Assembly (NCBI GenBank): GCA_024682995.1
Contig: JAIKYR010000167.1
Coordinates: 1-33,972 of the forward strand
DNA: 33,972 nucleotides
Direction of reading: 5' to 3'
Source: Bacteroidales bacterium
Lineage (GTDB): Bacteria > Bacteroidota > Bacteroidia > Bacteroidales > WCHB1-69
The position numbers and the translations under genes were made by a program. Position 1 is the stretch's first letter, and each line of letters opens with the position of its first letter. The notes under the pieces were generated by a model. It was not told the origin of the DNA, made no database searches, and was given only the letters and a program-made list of their open reading frames with translations. Positions 26,267-33,972 of this stretch are shown here, piece by piece.

Positions 26267-26303
26267 CAAAAGTACAAAAAACAATAAATATTTTTTACTT
26301 TTG
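26267..26303. promoter_or_regulatory. Divergent, dyad-symmetric promoter region between hutH and the epimerase gene
   Basis: CAAAAGTA (26267-26274, minus TACTTTTG) and TACTTTTG (26296-26303, plus) face outward. Confidence 0.6.
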
Positions 26304-26338
26304 CACGCTTTTTTGGAAAAGAACTAAACCCAACACAG

Positions 26339-27292
26339 ATGAAAAAGATATTAGTCATTGGTGCCTGCGGACAGATTGGTTCCGAGCTGACACCCGCATT
26401 ACGCAAACAGTATGGTACCGACAACGTTGTTGCCGCGGACATGATTTACCCGTTGAAAGGCGACCTGGCTGATGCCGGCCCTTCCTGCAAGATCGACGCC
26501 ACCAACGCCCAGGACATCGCCGATGCTGTCAAGAAGTACAACATCGATGCTATTTATAACCTGGCCGCCATCCTCTCCGCGAAGGCGGAAGCCAACCCTA
26601 TGCTGGGCTGGAACGTGGGCGTGGGCGCCCTGCTCAACTGTCTGGAAGTCTCCCGCGAGATGGGATGCTCCCTGTTCACGCCAAGCTCCATCGGAGCCTT
26701 CGGTCCCGACACCCCGCACGACATGACTCCGCAAGACACCATCCAGCGGCCCAAGACCATCTACGGTGTCACCAAAGTCACGGGCGAGCTGCTGAGCGAC
26801 TACTATTTCAAACGTTTCGGTGTGGACACCCGCTCCGTACGCTTCCCGGGTCTGATTTCCAACGTCACCCTGCCCGGCGGCGGCACTACCGACTATGCCG
26901 TTGAGATCTACTACGCCGCCGTCAAGGGCGAGAAATTCGTCTGCCCCATCGCCAAAGGCACCTACATGGACATGATGTACATGCCCGACGCCCTGAAGGC
27001 CGCCATCGACCTCATGGAAGCCGACCCCACCAAGCTTGTACATCGTAACTCATTCAACATCACGGCCATGAGCTTTGAACCTGAAATGATTTACGCCGAA
27101 ATCAAGAAACACATCCCTGATTTCCAGATGGAATACCAGTACGATGAGCTTCGACAGAACATCGCCGACTCATGGCCCAACCAGATGGATGACCACTGCG
27201 CCCGCGAGGAGTGGGGCTTCAAGCCCACTTACGATCTCGCCTCGATGACCGTGGACATGCTCAAGGTGCTGGGCGAGCGCTATCGGAAATAG
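26339..27292 (+). CDS. NAD-dependent epimerase/dehydratase family, probable L-threonine 3-dehydrogenase (short-chain type)
   Basis: KILVIGACGQIGSELTPALRKQYG Rossmann motif, YGVTKVTGELL catalytic Tyr-Lys, KYNIDAIYNLAAILSAKAEANP. Confidence 0.85.
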   Translation: MKKILVIGACGQIGSELTPALRKQYGTDNVVAADMIYPLKGDLADAGPSCKIDATNAQDIADAVKKYNIDAIYNLAAILSAKAEANPMLGWNVGVGALLNCLEVSREMGCSLFTPSSIGAFGPDTPHDMTPQDTIQRPKTIYGVTKVTGELLSDYYFKRFGVDTRSVRFPGLISNVTLPGGGTTDYAVEIYYAAVKGEKFVCPIAKGTYMDMMYMPDALKAAIDLMEADPTKLVHRNSFNITAMSFEPEMIYAEIKKHIPDFQMEYQYDELRQNIADSWPNQMDDHCAREEWGFKPTYDLASMTVDMLKVLGERYRK

Positions 27293-27310
27293 GAACTAAC
27301 ATCACGCCAC

Positions 27311-28663
27311 ATGCGCAAACACCCCCGACAACATACTATAATAAAGAAAGTTGTCCATCGGGTTTCCCTATGGGCTCGGAATGTGCATGATGGGTGTAAC
27401 CGCCTGCTCCGACATATTAACCTCCATAAGCTAGGCAACATCGGGTTCGCCCTTCTTAGTGCCTTCGTCTTGAGTGTATGTTGTTATATTGTTGAAAACC
27501 AACCATATAACCTCATGGAAAAGTCACTCTTATACTATCTGTTAGAGTGGCCTTTCAATAGTGACAGCACCACAGATAATGAAGAAGCCTGCTTCATCAA
27601 CATCAGCCACGACCGCCAGCTAGTCAGCATTGACCCGCGGGACAGCACTGCCGGCAACATCGACATCACCGACCGTGCCAAGTTGCTGGCATTCTTGCAG
27701 ATGCTGGAACGTGACAACGTGCCATACAAATACATACTCTTGGATATCCGTTTCGAGAAAGGGCTCACCACCCCTGTTGACACGCCCCTTTTCCGCCAGA
27801 TATGCCGTATGCGCGACATCGCCATCGCGCACCATGCCAACGATGCGTGGGACAATTATGAGCTTGCCTTTGACAGTCTGCAGGGTAAAACCGGCATGTC
27901 GGATTATGCACAGTTAGGCTTCGCACGCAACTTTTCCCGATACACCTTCCTACAGGACGGCGGGCCCTCGTTGGCATTGAAGATGTACGACGACACGCGG
28001 CACCAGGCCACCTCCATAAAGCGATTCCGCCGCTGGCCTCTGTACACCAGTTGCGGTTTGCTCTGCACCAACTCTCCAATGCTGGCCATCCGAGGCAACA
28101 TCTACAACAAAATGGATGCCCCCGTCATGGAAGAGGGTCCGGGATTCATCTACAATTTCTACGAGGATCTCGGCGCTGACATTCTATCTTTGGAAGGGCG
28201 GAATCTGGCCGAAGACTTTAAAAACAAATACCTGATAGTAGCCAATCTTGAGAGCGACATGCACGACACATACACCGGCCCAATGCCTGGCGCTTATCTC
28301 ACCTGGCTGGCATTCTTGCATCTGCGTGACGGACATCATCTGCTGCACTGGCCTTTTATTATCCTCATGTTCGTATTTTATGCGGCCATCTTTTACTTCC
28401 TGTTTTTCATCAACCGTATGGCCCGCGGCAAATGGGCCTCTCACTCGCGAATACGCCAGTTCCTACTCGGCCTCATTCGCTGGATAGGATCCTGCGGACT
28501 GCTTTATTTAGTGACCTTTATCGCCTATCTCGCCTTTGCCGTACGTTACAACGTCACCATCCCCATCCTGGGCGTCATCATTGCCAATTTTATTATTAAT
28601 ATAGCAAACAACAATGAAAAGAACAACAACCCTTCTGGTCTGGATGCTGCTCCTTCTGCTTAA
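27311..28663 (+). CDS. CHASE2-like membrane sensor protein
   Basis: N-terminal TM, extracytoplasmic domain with YILLDIRF and YLIVANLESDMHDTYTGPMPGAYLTWLAFLHL (CHASE2-type), C-terminal TM segments. Confidence 0.7.
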   Translation: MRKHPRQHTIIKKVVHRVSLWARNVHDGCNRLLRHINLHKLGNIGFALLSAFVLSVCCYIVENQPYNLMEKSLLYYLLEWPFNSDSTTDNEEACFINISHDRQLVSIDPRDSTAGNIDITDRAKLLAFLQMLERDNVPYKYILLDIRFEKGLTTPVDTPLFRQICRMRDIAIAHHANDAWDNYELAFDSLQGKTGMSDYAQLGFARNFSRYTFLQDGGPSLALKMYDDTRHQATSIKRFRRWPLYTSCGLLCTNSPMLAIRGNIYNKMDAPVMEEGPGFIYNFYEDLGADILSLEGRNLAEDFKNKYLIVANLESDMHDTYTGPMPGAYLTWLAFLHLRDGHHLLHWPFIILMFVFYAAIFYFLFFINRMARGKWASHSRIRQFLLGLIRWIGSCGLLYLVTFIAYLAFAVRYNVTIPILGVIIANFIINIANNNEKNNNPSGLDAAPSA

Positions 28664-30437
28664 TGCTGAAGCCACCGACTACAAAATATTGAAAATGAGC
28701 TGCGACTCCATCAAAATCGGCAATCAATGGTGTCGAAAAGGTTCTGTATTCAACGATGCGGACAACATCCGCTGGCCTGGAGGGTACCAGTTCCTATGGG
28801 CGCAGAACCAGTCCACCCAGCGGACATACTACATCTCCAGCGATGCCATGAATGCCAAAAGCAGCCGTACCCTCAAGGACTATGTGCTCCGGCTGAACAA
28901 AATGTCAAGCCGTGACGGGGAGATCTGGCAGAGTCTGATAGGGAAAAACAAGGAGAATTTTACTGAAAAAAGAATCGCCTTGGTCATAGGGAATTCTAAC
29001 TATCAGAACAACACGCAATTGAGAAACGCCATCAATGACGCACACGCCGTAAGCGCCGAACTGCAACAATTGGGATTCGATGTATATAGCCTGTACGATG
29101 GTACCGGAGAAGATATGGCCAACGCCGTGGAGCTGTTCCGGAAGAAAGCCGTAGGCAACGGGTATAAAATGGCCCTCTTCTACTATTCCGGACATGGTCT
29201 GCAGGGGGATGATGGTAACAACTACCTGCTGCCAGTGGATGCGAAACTGAACAGCAAAGGCGACTTAAGCACCTGTATTGACGGGCGATGGCTGGTTTCC
29301 AAGCTATCGGACGCCAACTGTGCCAACACCATCGTGGTGCTGGACGCGTGCCGCAACGAGAAACTGAACTGGACTCGCGGGCTCACCGACGGCCTCATCC
29401 CGCTGGCACCGCCTCTCGGCATGCTTCTGGCCTACTCCACGCAGGCAGGCTCCGTGGCACAGGATATGATTGACGATGACCTGCCCTATGGACCGTATGC
29501 CAACGCTCTGGTGACCGCTCTGAAAAAAGACAAAAGCTCTGTGGACGAACTCTTCTCCGAAGTGAAAAACCAAGTCATCCAAAGCACCTCCGCCATCCAA
29601 GTGCCCACCATCTTCAACAACCTGCTCAAAACCGTTTACATCAACGGTCAGAACCAATACGAAGTGCTCACGCCCGAGCAGGCCAGAGCCGAAGCCAAGA
29701 AGGCCTTCGACTCACGCGTGCAGCTGGCCGAGCAGGGCGACCGGGAGGCCCAGTATGAGCTTGGCATGGCATACGAGTTCGGATCGCAGTTCTGCGACAC
29801 CAACCGGGCCGAAGCATACAAATGGTACACCAAGGCCGCCAACCAGGGGCACACAGAGGCAGAGAACAAATTAGGCACCTATTACTTCCTGGACGAGAAC
29901 AACTTGGAAGAGGCCGTGCATTGGTATGATCTGGCCGCCAAAGGGGGAAACGGGAATGCACAATACAACCTCGGGTTCATCTATCTGAACGCCACCGGAA
30001 GTCTCTCGAAACCGTCAGAGGGTTTGGAATGGATGCGCTCTGCAGCGGAATCAGGTGTGGTGAACGCCCAATACGAGCTCGGACGTTGCTACTACGATGG
30101 CATTGACGGCTTGCAAGTACCCTACCGCACCGAAGCTTTCCGATGGTTTAAGGCCGCCAGTGAACAGAACCATCTGGAGTCCCAGTACTATCTGGGCCGT
30201 TGCTACTTCTACGGCGACGGCACTGACCAGAACTACTCGGAGGCTTTCAAACACTATCAGATCGCCGCCAACAAAGGCATGGCTGAAGCCGAATACGCAC
30301 TTGCGCTCTGCTACGAAAAGGGCTATGGCGTGGATCCGAACAAGGAAACCGCTATCGCCTGGTGTCGGAAAGCAGCCGACAAAGGCTACGACAAAGCCAT
30401 CCGCCGCCTGTCCATTTTAGTTCCCGAAGGTCAATAA
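28614..30437 (+). CDS. Secreted caspase-family peptidase with C-terminal Sel1-like repeats
   Basis: RIALVIGNSNYQNNTQLRNAINDAHAV, MALFYYSGHGLQ (His), TIVVLDACRNEK (Cys); several A.Y.LG..Y..G....D...A..WY..AA..G Sel1 repeats. Confidence 0.9.
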   Translation: MKRTTTLLVWMLLLLLNAEATDYKILKMSCDSIKIGNQWCRKGSVFNDADNIRWPGGYQFLWAQNQSTQRTYYISSDAMNAKSSRTLKDYVLRLNKMSSRDGEIWQSLIGKNKENFTEKRIALVIGNSNYQNNTQLRNAINDAHAVSAELQQLGFDVYSLYDGTGEDMANAVELFRKKAVGNGYKMALFYYSGHGLQGDDGNNYLLPVDAKLNSKGDLSTCIDGRWLVSKLSDANCANTIVVLDACRNEKLNWTRGLTDGLIPLAPPLGMLLAYSTQAGSVAQDMIDDDLPYGPYANALVTALKKDKSSVDELFSEVKNQVIQSTSAIQVPTIFNNLLKTVYINGQNQYEVLTPEQARAEAKKAFDSRVQLAEQGDREAQYELGMAYEFGSQFCDTNRAEAYKWYTKAANQGHTEAENKLGTYYFLDENNLEEAVHWYDLAAKGGNGNAQYNLGFIYLNATGSLSKPSEGLEWMRSAAESGVVNAQYELGRCYYDGIDGLQVPYRTEAFRWFKAASEQNHLESQYYLGRCYFYGDGTDQNYSEAFKHYQIAANKGMAEAEYALALCYEKGYGVDPNKETAIAWCRKAADKGYDKAIRRLSILVPEGQ

Positions 30438-30456
30438 CCCATTCAACCCTAACGAT

Positions 30457-32217
30457 ATGAGAATCAAAAACATCATACTATCCATAGTGTTGCTTTGCAT
30501 CGGTGTCGTCTTCACCAATCCGACAAAGGCACAGCTGTCGTTCCAGCCGGCACCATTTACCACAACCTTGACGGAGACCTCTAACCCTTCCGCCATCAAA
30601 CCGGTGGAAAAGAAAAGCAAACCGATACGTCATTCCACATTCTTAACCCTGAATGTGCAGACGCTGCCTCTTACGAAGGAGATCGGCTTTTTCGACATTC
30701 ACAATTTCTCTTACGGTCTTAAAATCGGTACGATGCGGAAATCGGGATGGTACTTGAGCCTGATGAGCAACTTCTGGTTCCCTGGCTCTTTCCGCGCCGG
30801 AAACGCCGAGCAGCTGACAAACCCTCTGGATGTCCGGAACTCCTATTTCGAAGGAATGCTGGGTCTTACCGGACGTTATTGGAAACCTATGTCATTCCAT
30901 TTTGGAATCGGTATGAACTACCGTACGACCAACTATCTGTGCAAGGATCACGTGTGGCGCAACCAGCAAACGGAGCGCGGATACGGCCCGGTGGTGGCCA
31001 GCGGCTTCATGTTCCACATCACTGGCTTCGTACTCTCTGCTGAAGCTGTATTACACTACTCGATTCAGGAAGGATCCTTCCGCGACAACCTCTACATCGG
31101 AGCCAAGGTGGGAGTTGGATTTTGCTTAGTGGATAAAAAAGGGAAGAAAAACGCGCCGAAAAAAGAGAAGCATATGGAAAGCTCCCTGACACGCAGTCTG
31201 GTCCCCATCACCGCCACACCCGAATATGGCGGACAATATACAAGTTCGCCCCTACCGAACATTTTGTTCGCAGACAACCGGGCAGTAGAAAGCCTTGACG
31301 ACGAAGACCACCCCGACACACAGGAAAAGCTAGCGCCAGCTACCGCTCCAGCAACCGCAGACCCCACTTCCGTCAACAAGAATGCAGAAGCAACAAGCGC
31401 CACTGAAACAAGCACTTCGCAAAGCGAATCTAAAGATATGGTTGAAACAAAATCCGATGCCATTTCAGCCGAAGATCTTTTAAAAGAGGGTTTGTTTCCG
31501 GAGGAAGAAGAAACAGCCGACTCTCTTGACGCACAATCGTCTGAGCCGAAGCCTTGCGGCAAGTTGAAAGTCACCGACGCGGACCACAACGTCTATCACA
31601 CCGTGACCATCGGCAGCCAGTGCTGGATGGCAGAGAATCTCCGTTCAACCACCGACCCATGGGGCCATCGGATTTTGCAAGGGCGTCATGCCGACAGCAA
31701 CATCGCCTACCGGTATTGTCCCGGCGGCGACACGGCCACCGTGCGCGCCTACGGATATCTCTACAACTGGAAGGCCGCCTCGGGACAGACCTGGATTATG
31801 CAGCAAAACGACACTCTCGGGCGCGGCATCTGTCCGCAAGGCTGGCACCTGCCCAGCAGCGCCGAATGGGACCTGTTGGCCCTCTATTTAGCCAGCTATG
31901 ACGAATATGTCTGCGGCGGACAGAACGGACGCATTGGCAAGTCAATAGCCGCCACACGCGTATGGCGGACCTCCGACAAGGATTGTGCCATTGGCAACAA
32001 TCCTAAGGCAAACAACGCATCGGGGTTCTCGGCCCTGCCAACCGGCAACTACAATGGAACTTATATGGGATTCGGTCGGGAGACAGGCTTTTGGTGCCAC
32101 ATGCCGAATGGCAAAGTGGGCCCGATCCGAGTATTGCGCACCGACAGCGACGCTTTGCTCCCCGCCCAGCCGGAGAACGCCGCCGAAGCGTATGCGGTGC
32201 GGTGTGTAATGGACTAA
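30457..32217 (+). CDS. Outer-membrane barrel-like protein fused to a C-terminal FISUMP domain
   Basis: Barrel region parallels the 17609-18766 protein (YGLKIG.MRKSGWYLSLMSNF..., GFVLSAEAVL, LYIGAKVGVGFCL). FISUMP: VYHTVTIGSQCWMAENLRS...GICPQGWHLPSSAEW...YAVRCVMD. Confidence 0.85.
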   Translation: MRIKNIILSIVLLCIGVVFTNPTKAQLSFQPAPFTTTLTETSNPSAIKPVEKKSKPIRHSTFLTLNVQTLPLTKEIGFFDIHNFSYGLKIGTMRKSGWYLSLMSNFWFPGSFRAGNAEQLTNPLDVRNSYFEGMLGLTGRYWKPMSFHFGIGMNYRTTNYLCKDHVWRNQQTERGYGPVVASGFMFHITGFVLSAEAVLHYSIQEGSFRDNLYIGAKVGVGFCLVDKKGKKNAPKKEKHMESSLTRSLVPITATPEYGGQYTSSPLPNILFADNRAVESLDDEDHPDTQEKLAPATAPATADPTSVNKNAEATSATETSTSQSESKDMVETKSDAISAEDLLKEGLFPEEEETADSLDAQSSEPKPCGKLKVTDADHNVYHTVTIGSQCWMAENLRSTTDPWGHRILQGRHADSNIAYRYCPGGDTATVRAYGYLYNWKAASGQTWIMQQNDTLGRGICPQGWHLPSSAEWDLLALYLASYDEYVCGGQNGRIGKSIAATRVWRTSDKDCAIGNNPKANNASGFSALPTGNYNGTYMGFGRETGFWCHMPNGKVGPIRVLRTDSDALLPAQPENAAEAYAVRCVMD

Positions 32218-32278
32218 CGGGGCCTTGACTTCCGTTTGCCATTTTTCGAAAAGTGGATTCTTTTCCCAATTTTTATAC

Positions 32279-32286
32279 TATCTTTG
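32279..32286 (+). promoter_or_regulatory. -7 box TATCTTTG upstream of gcvT
   Basis: Exact TAnnTTTG match about 52 bp before ATG 32338. Confidence 0.55.
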
Positions 32287-32337
32287 CAGCCGTAAAAACC
32301 GAATATCATTTTTAACAACACAAATAAAATAATCATT

Positions 32338-33432
32338 ATGAAAGAAACCGTTTACAGAGCGAAACATGAGGCTTTAGGAGCCAAAATGGAAGAGTTTGCC
32401 GGCTTTTACATGCCGATCCAATACGACAGCATCACCAACGAGCACCTGCAGGTGCGCAACAAGGTGGGCGTGTTTGACGTGTCCCACATGGGCGAGTTCA
32501 CCGTGAAGGGCCCGAAGGCGCTGGCCCTGCTGCAGCACATCACCACCAATGACGTGGCTGCCCTCTACCCGGGCAAGGTGCAATACAGCTGCTTCCCCAA
32601 CGGCAAGGGCGGTATTGTGGACGACCTGCTAGTCTATAACCTGCACGATGAAGATTATCTTTTGGTGGTCAACGCCGCCAACATCGACAAAGACTGGGCC
32701 TGGGTTGTGGAGCAGAACAAGAACTTCGGCGCTGAAATCGAGAACATCTCCGACAACATCTCCCAGCTGGCCGTCCAGGGTCCTCTGGCGCTCAAGGCCA
32801 TGCAGAAGCTGACCGACGCCTCCGTCATCGACATGGAGTATTACACCAACAAAATCATCAAGTTCGCCGGTTTCGACAATATTCTCTTCTCCACCACAGG
32901 CTATACTGGCTCTGGCGGTTGCGAGATCTATTTCCCGAACGAATATGCCATGCAGATCTGGGACGCCGTCTTTGAGGCTGGTGCCGAGTTCGACATCAAA
33001 CCCATCGGCTTGGGCGCACGCGACACCCTCCGTTTGGAAATGGCCTTCTGCCTCTACGGCCACGAGATCGACGACACCATCTCCCCCATTGAGGCCGGTT
33101 TGGGCTGGATCACCAAATTCGTGGACGGCAAGGACTTCATCGACCGCAAATTCATGGAAGACCTCAAGGCCAACGGCGTGACACGCCGCATTGCCGGTTT
33201 CGAACTCATCGACCGCGGCATTCCGAGAAACGGCTATGAGGTTTGCGACGCTGAAGGCAACCTCATTGGCGAGGTGCGTTCCGGCACGTTCGGACCGTCC
33301 GTCAACAAGGGCATCGGCACCGCGTTGATCAAGAAAGAATTCGCCAAAGCCGGCACGGAAATCTTCATCAAGGTGCGCAACCGCCTGCTGAAGGCCGTCA
33401 CCGTGAAGATGCCGTTCTACAAACCCGAATAA
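32338..33432 (+). CDS. gcvT: Aminomethyltransferase (glycine cleavage system T protein)
   Basis: [93 protein letters not shown]. Confidence 0.95.
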   Translation: MKETVYRAKHEALGAKMEEFAGFYMPIQYDSITNEHLQVRNKVGVFDVSHMGEFTVKGPKALALLQHITTNDVAALYPGKVQYSCFPNGKGGIVDDLLVYNLHDEDYLLVVNAANIDKDWAWVVEQNKNFGAEIENISDNISQLAVQGPLALKAMQKLTDASVIDMEYYTNKIIKFAGFDNILFSTTGYTGSGGCEIYFPNEYAMQIWDAVFEAGAEFDIKPIGLGARDTLRLEMAFCLYGHEIDDTISPIEAGLGWITKFVDGKDFIDRKFMEDLKANGVTRRIAGFELIDRGIPRNGYEVCDAEGNLIGEVRSGTFGPSVNKGIGTALIKKEFAKAGTEIFIKVRNRLLKAVTVKMPFYKPE

Positions 33433-33450
33433 TCGGAGGAATACATTGTA

Positions 33451-33523
33451 AAAAAGGTAGCGACGCCACAATGTGACATCACAAAAGGTAGCGACGCCAC
33501 AATGTGACGTCGCTACCTTTTTT
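33451..33523 (+). terminator. Rho-independent terminator with a duplicated 5' arm
   Basis: AAAAGGTAGCGACGCCACAATGTGAC occurs twice (33452.., 33483..), then CGTCGCTACCTTTTTT. Copy 2 forms a ~13-bp stem. Confidence 0.85.
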
Positions 33524-33707
33524 CGTGGGCGCCTTCACCTATAAGGGTTTCGTTTTCAAAACATTTAACGAGGAAAAACAAAATGGCAACGGTTCACCTC
33601 AACAAGCTCGGCATCACAGCGAATGACGACACACCAGACAGGCATTCCAGTGCTTGATATACAATGGAAAATTTTTAATTACAACATATACTTGTTTTCG
33701 CTATATG

Positions 33708-33938
33708 CTAAAAACGAGGTCTCACCGTTGAGCCGCCAGATGCAGGGCAGTTGATATTGGGATGACACTCGTCGGAATAGGTTCCGTAAGTGAGGGTGCT
33801 GGCACCGCTGAGATCCACATTCAATTGTGAGCAGATGGTTACATCGGCGTTGCTGGCGCCACTCATCTCCCCGTACACTGATTCGGCAGAGAGATAGGGG
33901 GCCTTCAGGGTGCTGGCACCACTGAGGTCAATTTCCAT
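33708..33938 (-). pseudogene. C-terminal fragment of a DUF2807 / head-GIN-domain adhesin-like protein
   Basis: IDLSGASTLKAPYLSAESVYGEMSGASNADVTICSQLNVDLSGASTLTYG...SGGSTVRPRF. An in-frame TAG (33957-33959) lies just upstream. Confidence 0.6.
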
Positions 33939-33972
33939 CTTCTCCAATTTGGTGGGCTAGAAACCGTCAATG

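Overview
Bacteroidales-type chromosomal window: TAnnTTTG -7 boxes, and typical Bacteroidetes families. It holds about 21 credible protein-coding genes or gene remnants. No tRNA, rRNA, CRISPR array, reverse transcriptase or transposase gene was recognised. Housekeeping/metabolic genes: flavodoxin-like reductase, M28 peptidase, an EamA transporter fused in frame to a transglutaminase protein, hutH, an L-threonine-dehydrogenase-like epimerase, and gcvT. Two accessory loci stand out. Locus A (about 8.8-22.0 kb, minus strand) is a probable operon: ECF-like sigma, membrane anti-sigma-like protein, secreted caspase, coiled-coil + outer-membrane barrel, SUMF1/FGE-like lipoprotein, giant FN3/FISUMP protein, DUF4384-like, LPP20-like, transglutaminase-like. 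Locus B (27.3-32.2 kb, plus strand) is CHASE2-like sensor, caspase + Sel1 repeats, and a homologous barrel fused to a FISUMP domain. The barrel and C-type-lectin-like FISUMP modules are separate genes in A and fused in B, which suggests one recurring caspase-barrel-lectin envelope system. The two C-terminal FISUMP modules of the giant protein show an NNC-codon substitution pattern resembling diversity-generating-retroelement (DGR) variable regions, with a caveat about framework divergence. A candidate structured RNA/leader with its own -7 box and terminator lies upstream of the sigma gene. Duplicated ORF6N and DUF5618-like genes, REP-like dual-hairpin repeats, a RhuM gene broken by a stem-loop insert, and an Rpn-family nuclease make up a mobile or defence-like accessory fraction. 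All calls are from reading the sequence; no searches were run.
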